This document shows positions 27,383-36,092 of a stretch of DNA of 64,000 bases, in pieces. The DNA is taken from assembly GCA_030697555.1 (NCBI GenBank), contig JAUYPV010000070.1:19347-83346 (forward strand), read 5' to 3'. Source of the stretch: Hyphomonadaceae bacterium (GTDB lineage: Bacteria > Pseudomonadota > Alphaproteobacteria > Caulobacterales > Hyphomonadaceae). The notes below the pieces were generated by a model that did not search any database, was not told the origin of the DNA, and saw nothing but the letters and a program-made list of their open reading frames with translations. How positions within the stretch are numbered: position 1 is the first letter of the stretch; every line of letters starts with the position of its first letter. The position numbers and the translations under genes are program-made.

Positions 27383-28321
27383 ATGGCCGTGAAGACGCGC
27401 ATTACGGAGATGCTGGGCATCGAGAAGCCGATCATCCAGGCGGCGATGGGCTGGATCGCGCGCTCGCAGCTTTCTTCCGCGGTGTCCAACGCCGGAGGTA
27501 TGGGCATCATCGAGACATCCTCGGGCGAGCTCGATGCGATCAAGGTCGAGATCGTGAAGATGCGCGAGCTGACGGACAAGCCGTTCGGCGTCAACGTGGC
27601 GCAGGCCTTCGTGCGCGATCCGGGGATCGTGCAGTTCGTGATCGACCAGGGGATCAGGTTCGTCACGACGTCGGCGGGCGATCCGATGAAGTTTACTGCC
27701 ATGCTGAAGGCGGCGGGGCTGACCGTGTTTCACGTCGTGCCGAACCTTGCAGGCGCTCTGCGGGCGGTGGAGGCGGGCGTCGACGGACTGGTCGTCGAGG
27801 GCGGCGAAGGTGGCGGGTTCAAGAACCCGAAGGACGTCGCGAGCATGGTTCTGATTCCGCTGGTGTGCGAGCGAGTGAAGGTGCCGGTGGTGGCGGCGGG
27901 TGGGATCATGGACGGTCGATCCATGGCGGCGGCGTTCGCGCTCGGCGCGGAGGGCGTGCTGATGGGGACGCGGATTCTTTCCAGCGCCGAGAGCCCGGTG
28001 CATGCGAACTGGAAGGACGCGATCCTGAAAGCCGAGGCGACGGACACGGTGTTCCTCAATCGCTCGGGACCGGGCCCTGCCCTGCGTGCGCTGCGCACGG
28101 AGCGGACGACGCGGCTGGAGAAGGAAGGCTCGCCCAACATCTTCGGCGAGTTCGCGGGGACGCAGAAGGTCTATTTCGGCGGCGACCTCGAGGCCGGCAT
28201 CGCGCTGACTGGACAAGTCGCGGGGCGGATCACGGAGGTGAAACCCGTGCGACAGGTCTTCGAGGAGACGATGGCCGAGTTCGAAGAGACGCTGGCGCGG
28301 ATGAACCGCGTCGTCGTCTGA
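27383..28321 (+). CDS. Nitronate monooxygenase-like FMN protein
   Basis: A 312-residue TIM-barrel FMN protein. Blocks: KPIIQAAMGWIARSQLSSAV, SNAGGMGII, KPFGVNV, FVTTSAGDP, VEGGEGGGF, VVAAGGIMDGRSMAAAFALGA and VLMGTRILSSAESP. In class I nitronate monooxygenases the glycine loop ends in His; here it ends in Phe, a variant I recall in a subgroup. It may therefore be another FMN-dependent oxidoreductase. AAGGAG precedes the ATG. It follows dgkA by 37 bases. Confidence 0.88.
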   Translation: MAVKTRITEMLGIEKPIIQAAMGWIARSQLSSAVSNAGGMGIIETSSGELDAIKVEIVKMRELTDKPFGVNVAQAFVRDPGIVQFVIDQGIRFVTTSAGDPMKFTAMLKAAGLTVFHVVPNLAGALRAVEAGVDGLVVEGGEGGGFKNPKDVASMVLIPLVCERVKVPVVAAGGIMDGRSMAAAFALGAEGVLMGTRILSSAESPVHANWKDAILKAEATDTVFLNRSGPGPALRALRTERTTRLEKEGSPNIFGEFAGTQKVYFGGDLEAGIALTGQVAGRITEVKPVRQVFEETMAEFEETLARMNRVVV

Positions 28322-28336
28322 CCCCAGGGCCAGGCC

Positions 28337-29083
28337 CTACTCCACTTTCAGGGCCGGCGAGCTGCCGACGCGGCCGTCGGGGCGGGCGACCGCGAGCATG
28401 CGCTGGAAGGCGGGGCGCGCTTCCATCCTGTCCTGCCAGGCGGCGAGGTTCGGGTACTTCGCAATGTCCGCTACCTTGATGCGGTCAGCGTAGTCGCTCG
28501 GGAACCACATCATGATGTCGGCCGCCGAGAATTCGGCGCCGCCGAAATACTGATGCGTTGCGAGGAAGTTGTCGGCGAACTTCATCGCGCGCTGGCCGTC
28601 CGTCTCCTCGCCACGAGGGGCGAGGTTGGTGGTCGCCCTTGCGGTGCGGTAGTCGGCGATGACGTCGGCGGCGAGTGAGCCTTCGGAGAAATGCATCCAG
28701 AGCAGGTGGCTGGGATAGTCGGGCGATTCCACTTTCGGAATCAGACGGCCGCCGCCTTCGCGGTCGAGGATGAGCTGCATGATCGCGGCGGATTCGGTGA
28801 GAACCTGGCCATGGTAGATTACAGTGGGCGCGACCGGCATCAACGGGCTGATCGCGCGGATGGCGTTCATCGAGCCGGTGAGGTCGCCGCGCTTGAATTC
28901 CAGCTTGTAGGGCAGCCCCAGTTCCTCGCAGAGCCAGACGATGCGTTCCGACCGCCGGCCTTCGAGGTGGTAGATGGTGAGGTGCGGCGAGGCTGATTTC
29001 GCCATGGGAGCGGGAGACTGGACGCAGGACGCCGGCGCAAGACACAGCGCCAGCCCGATGCATAGACCGCCGAGATGTTTCAT
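28337..29083 (-). CDS. Glutathione S-transferase-fold protein with an export signal
   Basis: A 248-residue protein. Residues 1-20 look like a signal peptide (KHLGGLCIGLALCLAPASC) with a possible but non-standard lipid Cys20. A GST N-terminal domain then starts at about residue 34 (LTIYHLEGRRSERIVWLCEE, TVIYHGQVLTESAAIMQLIL) and a C-terminal helical domain follows (EFSAADIMMWFPSDY). AGGGGA lies 7 bases before ATG 29083, while the internal ATG at 29005 has no site, so the long form is supported. Exported GSTs are rare because the periplasm lacks abundant glutathione in many bacteria. Confidence 0.88.
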   Translation of the reverse strand: MKHLGGLCIGLALCLAPASCVQSPAPMAKSASPHLTIYHLEGRRSERIVWLCEELGLPYKLEFKRGDLTGSMNAIRAISPLMPVAPTVIYHGQVLTESAAIMQLILDREGGGRLIPKVESPDYPSHLLWMHFSEGSLAADVIADYRTARATTNLAPRGEETDGQRAMKFADNFLATHQYFGGAEFSAADIMMWFPSDYADRIKVADIAKYPNLAAWQDRMEARPAFQRMLAVARPDGRVGSSPALKVE

Positions 29084-29227
29084 GTTTCGTCCCCTGGTTG
29101 GGAAGACATTCCACTAAGGGCCGGAAGCCGTCCAGAACTCAATCGGGCGCCGTCGGGGCCTGCCTTTAGCGGAAGTCCCTGCAGGCACGACTTGCAGCCT
29201 CGCCCTGCCCCGAGCATATAGCCGGGC

Positions 29228-30646
29228 ATGAGTTCTTCGCCGAAACCCGGGCCGCGCACGCTTTACGATAAGATCTGGGACAGCCATGTCGTCAACACCG
29301 ACAAGGCATCCGGCGAGAGCCTTATCTACATCGACCTGCACCTGATCCACGAGGTGACGACGCCGCAGGCGTTCGCCGGGCTGAAGGCCAATGGGCGAAA
29401 AGTACGGCGGCCGGACCTCACGCTGGCGGTGGCCGACCACAATACGCCGACGGAAAATCAGGCGCTGGGCCTGAAAGGCGTCAAGGATGCCGAGGCGCGC
29501 GAGCAGCTCGAGACGCTGAGCCGGAACGTCGCCGAGCACGGCATCGAATTCTTTCCGATGGGAGATATCCGGAACGGCATCGTCCACGTGGTGGGCCCCG
29601 AACAGGGCCGCACGCAGCCGGGGCTCACCATCGTGTGCGGCGACTCGCATACGTCGACGCATGGCGCATTCGGCGCGCTGGCGCACGGGATCGGTACATC
29701 CGAAGTCGAGCACGTGCTGGCGACGCAGACCCTGCGCACGCGAAAAATGAAGAACATGGCGGTGCGTGTCGAAGGCCAGTTCCGGCCCGGCGTCGGCGCC
29801 AAGGATCTGGCGCTGCATCTCATCGCCATCATCGGGACGAATGGCGGCGCAGGGCACGTGATCGAATACATGGGCTCGGCCATCCGCTCCATGTCGATGG
29901 AAGGCCGGATGACGCTTTGCAATCTCTCGATCGAGGGCGGCGCGCGTGCCGGTCTGGTGGCGCCGGATGAAACGACGTTCGCCTACATGAAGGGACGCCC
30001 AGCTACGCCGAAGGGCGGACAGTGGGAAACGGCCATCCAGTTCTGGAAGACGCTGAAGTCGGACGAGGGCGCCAATTTCGACGAGGTGATCGACATCGAC
30101 GCGGCCGATGTCGCGCCGACCATCACCTGGGGCACGAGCCCCGAGCAAGCCGCGCCCATCACGGCGAAGACGCCCGTGCCGTCGGAGATTCCGGATTCGG
30201 TGAAGCGCGACGCAGCAGAGAGAGCGCTTCACTACATGGGCCTCGAGCCGGGGCAGAAGCTGGAAGGGCTGAAGATCGATCGCGTCTTCATCGGCTCCTG
30301 CACCAACTCGCGCATAGAGGACCTGCGCGCCGCCGCTGAAATCGCCAAGGGCAAGCATGTGGCGGCAGGCGTGCGCGCCATGGTGGTGCCGGGTTCCGGT
30401 CTCATCCGCGCTCAAGCGGAAGAGGAAGGCCTCGACAAGGTGTTCCTCGACGCCGGCTTCGAATGGCGCGAACCGGGCTGCTCCATGTGCCTCGGCATGA
30501 ACCCGGATATCCTCAAGCCAGGCGAGCGCTGCGCTTCCACCTCCAACCGCAACTTCGAGGGGCGGCAAGGCCGCGGCGGCCGCACGCACCTGATGAGCCC
30601 CGTGCTCGCGGCGAAAGCCGCGCTGGCCGGAGTGATCACGCAGTAA
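29228..30646 (+). CDS. leuC: 3-isopropylmalate dehydratase large subunit
   Basis: A 472-residue aconitase-family enzyme of leucine biosynthesis. It carries the 4Fe-4S cluster Cys in FIGSCTNSR and [27 protein letters not shown] block ([15 protein letters not shown]) and [15 protein letters not shown] at the start. It forms a heterodimer with LeuD (44735-45340), which here is 14 kb away. The length is normal. I see no leader peptide or attenuator upstream. Confidence 0.97.
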   Translation: MSSSPKPGPRTLYDKIWDSHVVNTDKASGESLIYIDLHLIHEVTTPQAFAGLKANGRKVRRPDLTLAVADHNTPTENQALGLKGVKDAEAREQLETLSRNVAEHGIEFFPMGDIRNGIVHVVGPEQGRTQPGLTIVCGDSHTSTHGAFGALAHGIGTSEVEHVLATQTLRTRKMKNMAVRVEGQFRPGVGAKDLALHLIAIIGTNGGAGHVIEYMGSAIRSMSMEGRMTLCNLSIEGGARAGLVAPDETTFAYMKGRPATPKGGQWETAIQFWKTLKSDEGANFDEVIDIDAADVAPTITWGTSPEQAAPITAKTPVPSEIPDSVKRDAAERALHYMGLEPGQKLEGLKIDRVFIGSCTNSRIEDLRAAAEIAKGKHVAAGVRAMVVPGSGLIRAQAEEEGLDKVFLDAGFEWREPGCSMCLGMNPDILKPGERCASTSNRNFEGRQGRGGRTHLMSPVLAAKAALAGVITQ

Positions 30647-30713
30647 GCGCGCAGCTGACACCGGCGGTTCACCCAATGTACGAGCAAATCTGCCACCATT
30701 GGCTGGCCTAGTC

Positions 30714-30743
30714 TTGTGCGAAGCGCCAGCCACGCGCATATTC
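30714..30743 (+). promoter_or_regulatory. Possible leaderless promoter of the small-ORF/Rossmann-protein pair
   Basis: TTGTGC (30714-30719), 18-base spacer, CATATT (30738-30743), and the ATG follows 6 bases later (30749) with no ribosome site. That spacing would place the transcription start at or next to the start codon, i.e. a leaderless mRNA. The -35 is weak. Confidence 0.35.
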
Positions 30744-30748
30744 GACGC

Positions 30749-30928
30749 ATGGCTGATACTTATCGCGCATCAAAAAAGAAGGATGCCTCCCCAAACGCAT
30801 CAGTTTTGGGTAGAAGTGCAGCGACCGGAAAATTCGTTCAGCGGCCCGCTACGAGCAAAGGTGGGAAAACCACTTACAAAGCAGTTCGAGAAGCAACCAC
30901 CACGGTGATTGAAAGCCGTAGGAAGTGA
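30749..30928 (+). CDS. Small basic protein paired with the Rossmann-type protein
   Basis: A 59-residue, Lys/Arg/Thr-rich protein. Its middle VLGRSAATGKFVQRPATSKGG is a pattern I recall from small proteins of unknown function, followed by TYKAVREATTTVIESRRK. Its TGA overlaps a GTG (GTGA, 30925-30928), the likely start of the next gene. A GTG at 30716 would extend it by 11 residues. There is no signal peptide or membrane segment. It could be a nucleic-acid-binding partner of the downstream protein. Confidence 0.6.
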   Translation: MADTYRASKKKDASPNASVLGRSAATGKFVQRPATSKGGKTTYKAVREATTTVIESRRK

Positions 30929-31549
30929 CTCTGGGGGACTACGTCGCCAGACGACGTTTTCATAAATTGCCCATTCGATGCCGAGTATCAGCCGATTTTT
31001 GAAGCGGCGGTCTTCGTAGTATTCGCCTGCGGCTTCAGACCACGATCAGCTCGCGAGCTGGACGATGGCTCCCAAACTCGCATTGATAAGCTGTACGGAA
31101 TTATCGAAGAATGCAGATATGGCGTCCACGACATTTCGCGCACGGAGCTCGACAAGACTAACAGCTTGCCGCGCTTCAACATGCCGCTTGAACTGGGTAT
31201 ATTCCTTGGAGCTAAACGCTTCGGCGACGAAGACCAGCGCCAAAAGCGCTGCCTAGTCTTGGACGTTGAACGGTTTCGATATCAGAAGTTCATCTCCGAC
31301 TTGGCAGGCGTTGATATCCATGGACACGCGGCCGACCCACGCCGTGTGATCGAAGTAATTCGAAACTGGTTGACCAATGTTTCCAGGCGCAAGCTGCCTG
31401 CGGCTGCACTTCTTTCGAAACTCCACGCGGCCTTTCTCCCTGACAAAGACAAGATCGCCAACGAACTGGGCTTTGCGCCGACGGAGATTCCGTACGTCGA
31501 TTTTGAGCGCATTGTGACTGAATGGTTGCTTAAAGCCCCTCCAGCTTAG
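30925..31549 (+). pseudogene. Frameshifted Rossmann-type (nucleoside deoxyribosyltransferase/TIR-like) protein
   Basis: From 30950 to the stop at 31549 one frame reads DDVFINCPFDAEYQPIFEAA, ACGFRPRSARELDDG, IIEECRYGVHDISRTELD and LPRFNMPLELGIFLGAKRFG: a family of Rossmann-like proteins I recognise by FINCPFD, GIHD-SRTE and the MPxELG glutamate. This frame has no ATG, GTG or TTG before residue ~80. GTG 30925, overlapping the upstream stop, reads MTLGDYVA and then needs a +1 shift at about 30949 to join DDVFINC. So there is one extra base, a shift site, or a sequence error. The region is more AT-rich than its neighbours. Function unknown. Confidence 0.65.
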
Positions 31550-31573
31550 ATTTGCCGCACGGAACTTCTTCTG

Positions 31574-32008
31574 ATGACAAATGACTTCGCTAACCTTCCC
31601 ATCACCGGCGGATGCCTGTGCAAGGCGGTGCGCTACAGCGTGTCGGGTGAGCCGATCGTGACGCGGCAATGCTGGTGCAGGCTGTGCCAGTATGTCGGCG
31701 CGGGGTCTTCGACCGTGAACGTGGCGTTCGAAACGAAGCACGTGACGATGACCGGCGAGGTGCGGAAGTTCGAGTCCGTCGCTGATTCGGGGAACACATT
31801 GCTGCGTGGATTTTGTCCCGCATGCGGAACGCCCGTGACCAGCGAGGCGGTGATCCGCCCCCACCTGGTGTTTATCCGAGCGGGAACGCTGGACGATCCT
31901 TCCATTGTCGCGCCTGTGATGAACATCTGGACGAAACAGGCCCCGCAATGGGTCCTTCTTGATCCGGATTTGCCGATGGTCACGGGACAACCGCCGCCGG
32001 CTGCATAA
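31574..32008 (+). CDS. GFA family protein (Gfa-like zinc protein)
   Basis: A 144-residue protein of the glutathione-dependent formaldehyde-activating enzyme fold. Zinc ligands are in ITGGCLCKAVRY (CxC), QCWCRLCQ (CxxC) and GFCPACGTPV (CxxC). Most members do not activate formaldehyde and their function is unknown. It starts 24 bases after the frameshifted gene. Composition returns to the genome average here. Confidence 0.93.
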   Translation: MTNDFANLPITGGCLCKAVRYSVSGEPIVTRQCWCRLCQYVGAGSSTVNVAFETKHVTMTGEVRKFESVADSGNTLLRGFCPACGTPVTSEAVIRPHLVFIRAGTLDDPSIVAPVMNIWTKQAPQWVLLDPDLPMVTGQPPPAA

Positions 32009-32176
32009 ATCCGGCGCGTCAACCTGTCCGCGCAAAAATCGTTAATTCGAGCGCGCATCGCGCGATCCCGGTTGAGGGAACGCCTGCGACGGATTACCCT
32101 CCTGTCCGGGCCGCCAAATTTCGGCCCAAGTCTGCAGGCTTTTCCACTGGGGCCAGGGGACGCAGCCGGGATCTTC

Positions 32177-33064
32177 ATGAAACGCGTCCTGCTTGCCCTA
32201 CTGCTTGTTGTCGCCGCCGGCCTGATGGTGGCAGGCCCCCAGCTCCGCAAAGCGTTCGCCGCCACCCATGTCGAGGTGACAGTCGCCCCCGGCGAGCTGC
32301 ATCCGTCCGCACAGGCCCTCAACTTCCTGCTCGCCCCGCCGGGCGACACGGACAAGAAGGGCAAGGCGATGAAGCTGTGGGCGACCTACTATCACATGCC
32401 CACGCTGCGCCCGTCGCTTTCCAACATCACCGCGAGACCTTTGCTGGGCCGGAACGGCAAGGCGATCTCGCCGCCGCTGTCGGTGCAGGATTGGTGCGAT
32501 GCGGCGATGCAGGGATCGGTGTGGGTCGACAACGGCGTCGAGGAACCCACGGCCTACATGTATGTCGACAGCCGCGGGCCCGAGCAGAACACTTGCGACA
32601 AGTATTTCGGCGAGCTTTCGGTGAGGATCAAATCGGCGACCAGACGCTCGCGCTTCATTGCCTTCCATCATCCGCAGGCGTGCGACGTACGGCCGATTCC
32701 GCTGATGGCGTTCCGCACGATCGCGGTCGATCCGGACAAGATCAAGATGGGCACCGTGCTCTATGTCCCCGCCCTGCGCGGCCTCGGCTTCTGGGACAAT
32801 GGCGAACTCTACGCGCATGACGGCTATGTCGTCGCCAGCGACCGTGGCGGCGCCATCGAGGGCAATCATATCGACATGTTCGTCGACAACGCGGCGGGAT
32901 CGCCCTTCCCGGACGTGGTGCGTTCGAACCCGCGCCACACGTTCGAAGCGTTCGTGATGGACAAGAATTCACCCGCGGCCAGGGCGCTCAAATCCGCTCA
33001 CGAAGTGGTCTGCAAGGACGTGAAGCCGGGCGCCAAATACAAGCCGAAGCCCAGCAGCATCTAG
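32177..33064 (+). CDS. 3D-domain exported protein (tandem paralogue 1)
   Basis: A 295-residue protein with an N-terminal hydrophobic segment (about 4-20, KRVLLALLLVVAAGLMVAG) that is a signal peptide or anchor. Blocks LKLWATYYHMPTL-like (KLWATYYHMPTLRP), SPPLSVQDWCDAAMQGSV, FRTIAVDPDKIKMGTVLYVP and ASDRGGAIEGNHIDMFVDNA give the 3D domain (MltA C-terminal type, double-psi barrel) with its catalytic-type Asp residues. It probably acts on peptidoglycan in the periplasm. The next gene is a paralogue in tandem. Confidence 0.88.
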   Translation: MKRVLLALLLVVAAGLMVAGPQLRKAFAATHVEVTVAPGELHPSAQALNFLLAPPGDTDKKGKAMKLWATYYHMPTLRPSLSNITARPLLGRNGKAISPPLSVQDWCDAAMQGSVWVDNGVEEPTAYMYVDSRGPEQNTCDKYFGELSVRIKSATRRSRFIAFHHPQACDVRPIPLMAFRTIAVDPDKIKMGTVLYVPALRGLGFWDNGELYAHDGYVVASDRGGAIEGNHIDMFVDNAAGSPFPDVVRSNPRHTFEAFVMDKNSPAARALKSAHEVVCKDVKPGAKYKPKPSSI

Positions 33065-33232
33065 GCCAGTATCCGGGCCAGTAAACCTTTCCGTAACCGC
33101 TCCGGCCCCTTCGCTGGGGGCGTGAAAACGTTCGACGCCATATTTGGGCCCAGATCGGACGGCCTCTCGGACGACGAGGGGGCCGCAGGCAAAGGCGCAC
33201 GCCGCTTTGCCTGGAACCTGAAGGACAGGTCA

Positions 33233-34063
33233 GTGAGACGCTTCGCCTTCGGCCTGATGATCGCCGTCACCGCGTGCGCGACTGCATCGAGCCCTGTCGC
33301 GCGTGCGCCGACCGAGTCCGTGTTCACGCCGCCCGTTCGCGCCATGGCGTTCGCGCTCGATGCGCCGCAGCCGCAGGCGCTCGGTCCCGATCTCAAGCTG
33401 TGGGCGACGCACTATCACACGCCCATCGTCACGCCCGCGCCCAAGGAAACCTCGGCAGCGTTCTCGCTGATCAACCGCTCGGGCGAATCGATCTCGCCGC
33501 CGCTCAGCCACAAGGACTGGTGCGAGGCGGCACTACAGGGATCGGTGTCGGTGAAACAGGGCCGGAAATCGACCGCCTATGTATTCGTCGATGCCGGCGG
33601 GCCGGAGCAGGCAAACTGCGACGAGTTTCTCGGCAACCTGTCCGACACCGTGAAGACAGCGACACGGCGCGCGCGGTTCAAGGCGGTGGACCATCCGCTG
33701 GGCTGCGGCGTACGCAACATTCCGCTGATGCCGTTCCGCACCGTTGCGGTTGACACCTCGATCATTCCGATCGGCAGCGTGATCTATGTGCCGGAACTCC
33801 GCGGCCGCGCCTTCCGCCATGACAGCAAGGACATCGTGCATGACGGCTATCTGTTTGCTGGCGACCGTGGCGGCGCGATCCGCGGCAAGCACATCGACGT
33901 CTTCATGATCGACCAGAAGGACATCCCGTTCGAGGACATCTTCGCCTCGACCTCCTCGCGTACTTTCGCGGCGCATATCGTGGCGGACGACGATCCGGTG
34001 GCGGTTGCCGTGCGCGAGAGCCAGTCCGGCCAGTGCAATGAGACCTCCGTAACGCCGAATTGA
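33233..34063 (+). CDS. 3D-domain lipoprotein (tandem paralogue 2)
   Basis: A 276-residue lipoprotein (AVTAC lipobox, Cys15). It repeats the layout of the previous gene: LKLWATHYHTPIV, SPPLSHKDWCEAALQGSV, FRTVAVDTSIIPIGSVIYVP and AGDRGGAIRGKHIDVFMID. Start GTG 33233 has AGGACAGG upstream and puts the lipobox at the N-terminus; the frame is open to 33122. Probably a lytic transglycosylase-like or peptidoglycan-binding enzyme. The pair appears to be a duplication followed by divergence in the anchor. Confidence 0.88.
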   Translation: MRRFAFGLMIAVTACATASSPVARAPTESVFTPPVRAMAFALDAPQPQALGPDLKLWATHYHTPIVTPAPKETSAAFSLINRSGESISPPLSHKDWCEAALQGSVSVKQGRKSTAYVFVDAGGPEQANCDEFLGNLSDTVKTATRRARFKAVDHPLGCGVRNIPLMPFRTVAVDTSIIPIGSVIYVPELRGRAFRHDSKDIVHDGYLFAGDRGGAIRGKHIDVFMIDQKDIPFEDIFASTSSRTFAAHIVADDDPVAVAVRESQSGQCNETSVTPN

Positions 34064-34138
34064 GAGCGGCGAGCTGCGGTGAGCGGGAAGACAGCCCGGC
34101 CCGGCCCCGCTAGCATCCACGGCAGTCAAAGGACGAGG

Positions 34139-34582
34139 ATGCCCATGAAGAAGATGTTTGCTTCGGCCCTGGCGGCGCTCGCGCTCGCCGGAATTGCCCA
34201 GGCCCAGACGCTGGCTCGGCTCGACGCCAACACGGCAACTGCGGCCGAACTCGGGACCGTAAAGGAACTGACCGCGGCTCAGGTCCAGACGATTACCTCG
34301 AAGCGGCCTTTCGCCGGCACAGCGGCGTTCGATGTAGCCCTGGGCGCGGGCCTTTCGGCGGAACAGAAGACGGCGCTCTATTCGAAGGTCTTCGTGCCGA
34401 TCGATCTCAACAAGGCGACGCGCGAGGAGATCATGCTGATCCCCGGCATGACGCGGCGTATGGCGCACGAGTTCGAGGAATACCGGCCCTACACCTCGCT
34501 CGCCCAATTCGACAAGGAGATCGGCAAGTATGTCGATGCCGCGGAAGTTGCCCGCCTCCGGTCTTATGTTGCGTTGAAATAG
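34139..34582 (+). CDS. Exported helix-hairpin-helix protein
   Basis: A 147-residue secreted protein: signal peptide to about residue 22 (GIAQAQ), then two ComEA-like modules: RLDANTATAAELGTVKELTAAQ and PIDLNKATREEIMLIPGMTRRM, the second being a helix-hairpin-helix of the DNA-binding type (LNKAT-x-EEI-x-IPG). ComEA proteins bind incoming DNA in transformation, but the module also occurs elsewhere. ATG 34139 and 34145 are both possible. Confidence 0.85.
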   Translation: MPMKKMFASALAALALAGIAQAQTLARLDANTATAAELGTVKELTAAQVQTITSKRPFAGTAAFDVALGAGLSAEQKTALYSKVFVPIDLNKATREEIMLIPGMTRRMAHEFEEYRPYTSLAQFDKEIGKYVDAAEVARLRSYVALK

Positions 34583-34585
34583 TCT

Positions 34586-35152
34586 CTAGGTCTTTTGCCT
34601 TGCTGGAACGAAGCGCAGCGCGAGCAGGATCGCGATGATCACGGCGTGGACGATCGCAGCCATTGGATCGAAGGCAGTGAGCAGCCAGTGCGCGGCCGTC
34701 AGGATCGCGCCGGCGTAGACAAACCAGTGCAGCCGTTTCCATCCTGATTTGAGCCAGCGCACCGAGATGTTGTTGCTGGTGAGCGCCAGGGCGAGAAAGA
34801 TGGCCAAAGCTATCCAGCCGGTGAGCAAGCCGGGTTCGACGCCTTCCTTCCAGATCAGCGCGGCGTCTGCCTTGCGCAGTAGATAGGCGCCGAGGTGTCC
34901 GGCGGCGTAGCCGAAGACGGCGACGCCGAGATCGCGCCGCCGCTTTCCCAGCCAGGCGCTGAACTCGCCACGGATGACGCGCCGCAGCGGGCTCACCGCC
35001 AAAGATACGATCAGGAGCCAGACAGAAATGTCCCCGCTCCAGTGAATGAACTCGCCATAGCTGACGGCGCTGGCGGCGTAGCGCTGCACAAGCAGAGCGC
35101 CGGGCGCGGCAAGAATGATCCACAGCACGGGAGCGCCAGCCAGGATTTTCAT
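34586..35152 (-). CDS. MsrQ-like ferric-reductase transmembrane protein
   Basis: A 188-residue integral membrane protein with about six helices. It has the ferric reductase-like transmembrane layout: GDISVWLLIVSLAVSPLRRV, RRDLGVAVFGYAAGHLGAYL, ALTSNNISVRWLKSGWKRLHWFVYAG and AHWLL. The pattern TS-N--S--WL--W--LH is that of MsrQ, the heme b partner of the methionine sulfoxide reductase MsrP. No msrP is in the window. AAGAGGCCC precedes ATG 35152. Confidence 0.85.
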   Translation of the reverse strand: MKILAGAPVLWIILAAPGALLVQRYAASAVSYGEFIHWSGDISVWLLIVSLAVSPLRRVIRGEFSAWLGKRRRDLGVAVFGYAAGHLGAYLLRKADAALIWKEGVEPGLLTGWIALAIFLALALTSNNISVRWLKSGWKRLHWFVYAGAILTAAHWLLTAFDPMAAIVHAVIIAILLALRFVPARQKT

Positions 35153-35531
35153 GGGCCTCTTTTCTACGTCATAGCCTTGGGGCGAACACAGCATCGCGAG
35201 GCGCGCCCGGCAACCGACGCAGCCTCTGGGCAGGCTTTCGGCGTTGGACGCGCATGGCGGCGGCGGCATGGAAGAAAGCGCACCCGTAGCAGCGTGATAT
35301 CTGCTTCATGATGCGGGCGTAATTTACCACCGCGACCGTCGCAAATGCGGGAAAAATCCGGCTCAAACCAAACGGCCCGGACGGCTTCCGTCCGGGCCGC
35401 TTTCATTGCGGCGCCGCGAATGGTTACCGGCGCTTCGCGAATTGCGGGGGCGGCCTAAGCCCGCCCTTAGCCGAACGCGGCGGAATGTCACGTGTGGGGT
35501 CTCGGATGTTCTCGCTCGAAGGATTCTGACC
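35153..35531. other. 379-base divergent intergenic region
   Basis: No reliable gene. It separates the divergent MsrQ-like and receiver genes, so it must hold two promoters, yet it also holds the strong hairpin at 35373-35399. Short open frames here lack ribosome sites and coding character. Confidence 0.5.
35373..35399. terminator. Orphan terminator-like hairpin
   Basis: A perfect 12-bp stem CGGCCCGGACGG / CCGTCCGGGCCG with loop CTT. Plus-strand tail is CTTTCATT; minus-strand tail is TTTGGTTTG. Both neighbouring genes point away from it, so no annotated gene ends here. A short unannotated transcript is one possible reason. Confidence 0.5.
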
Positions 35532-36092
35532 GTGCGTTCGTCGCAAGCCAAAAAACCTGTCTGGCCATTCGTGGAAGCCGCCGCCGATGCGCCCGCGGAC
35601 GCGCCGCCGCCGGAGGACGCGTTCGACTCGTTCGGACCGATCAGCGACATCCGCAAGGCGCTGAACCGTCCGGTGAAGCCGCCGGTCAGCCAGGCGCCGC
35701 ACGACTTTACGCGCATTCTCGTCGCCGAGGATGACGCCTATCACCGCCGCGTGCTCCGCATGCTGCTGAGCAGCCCGCGCGTCTCGATCATCGAGGTGGA
35801 GGACGGCCAGGCAGCGGTCGACCTGCTGGCGTTGCGCAGCTTCGACGCCGTGCTGCTGGATCTCACCCTGCCCCTGATGACGGGCGAGGACGTGATCCGC
35901 TGGGTGCGCCGCAGCCTGACGCCGTGGGCGGACATTCCGATCCTTGGCCTGGTCGAGGATTCGATGAAGCCAGAGGTCGGCCGCATGATGTCGATGGGCA
36001 TGACCGACTGGACCGCCAAGCCGCTGGCCCGCCACCACCTGGCGGACAAGATCGTGCACCTGCTGCCGGGCCTCTACGACGCCGCGTTGTGA
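35532..36092 (+). CDS. Response regulator receiver protein with disordered N-terminus
   Basis: A 186-residue protein. Residues 1-58 are Pro/Ala-rich and look unstructured; a receiver domain follows: FTRILVAEDDAYHRRVL (Glu66/Asp67/Asp68), phospho-acceptor Asp110 (VLLDLTLPLMTGEDV), and the late Lys in DWTAKPLA. There is no output domain. Start GTG 35532 follows AAGGA. It is likely a phosphorelay middleman. It is the second stand-alone receiver in the window. Confidence 0.9.
   Translation: MRSSQAKKPVWPFVEAAADAPADAPPPEDAFDSFGPISDIRKALNRPVKPPVSQAPHDFTRILVAEDDAYHRRVLRMLLSSPRVSIIEVEDGQAAVDLLALRSFDAVLLDLTLPLMTGEDVIRWVRRSLTPWADIPILGLVEDSMKPEVGRMMSMGMTDWTAKPLARHHLADKIVHLLPGLYDAAL

Noticed and set aside
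29114..30739. A 541-codon open frame antisense to leuC
   Set aside because: Same artefact; leuC is certain and the antisense protein is Arg/His-rich without motifs.
30749..31549. Toxin-antitoxin pair
   Set aside because: Small-basic plus larger gene with overlap fits in outline, but neither protein matches a known toxin or antitoxin family, so the label would be a guess.
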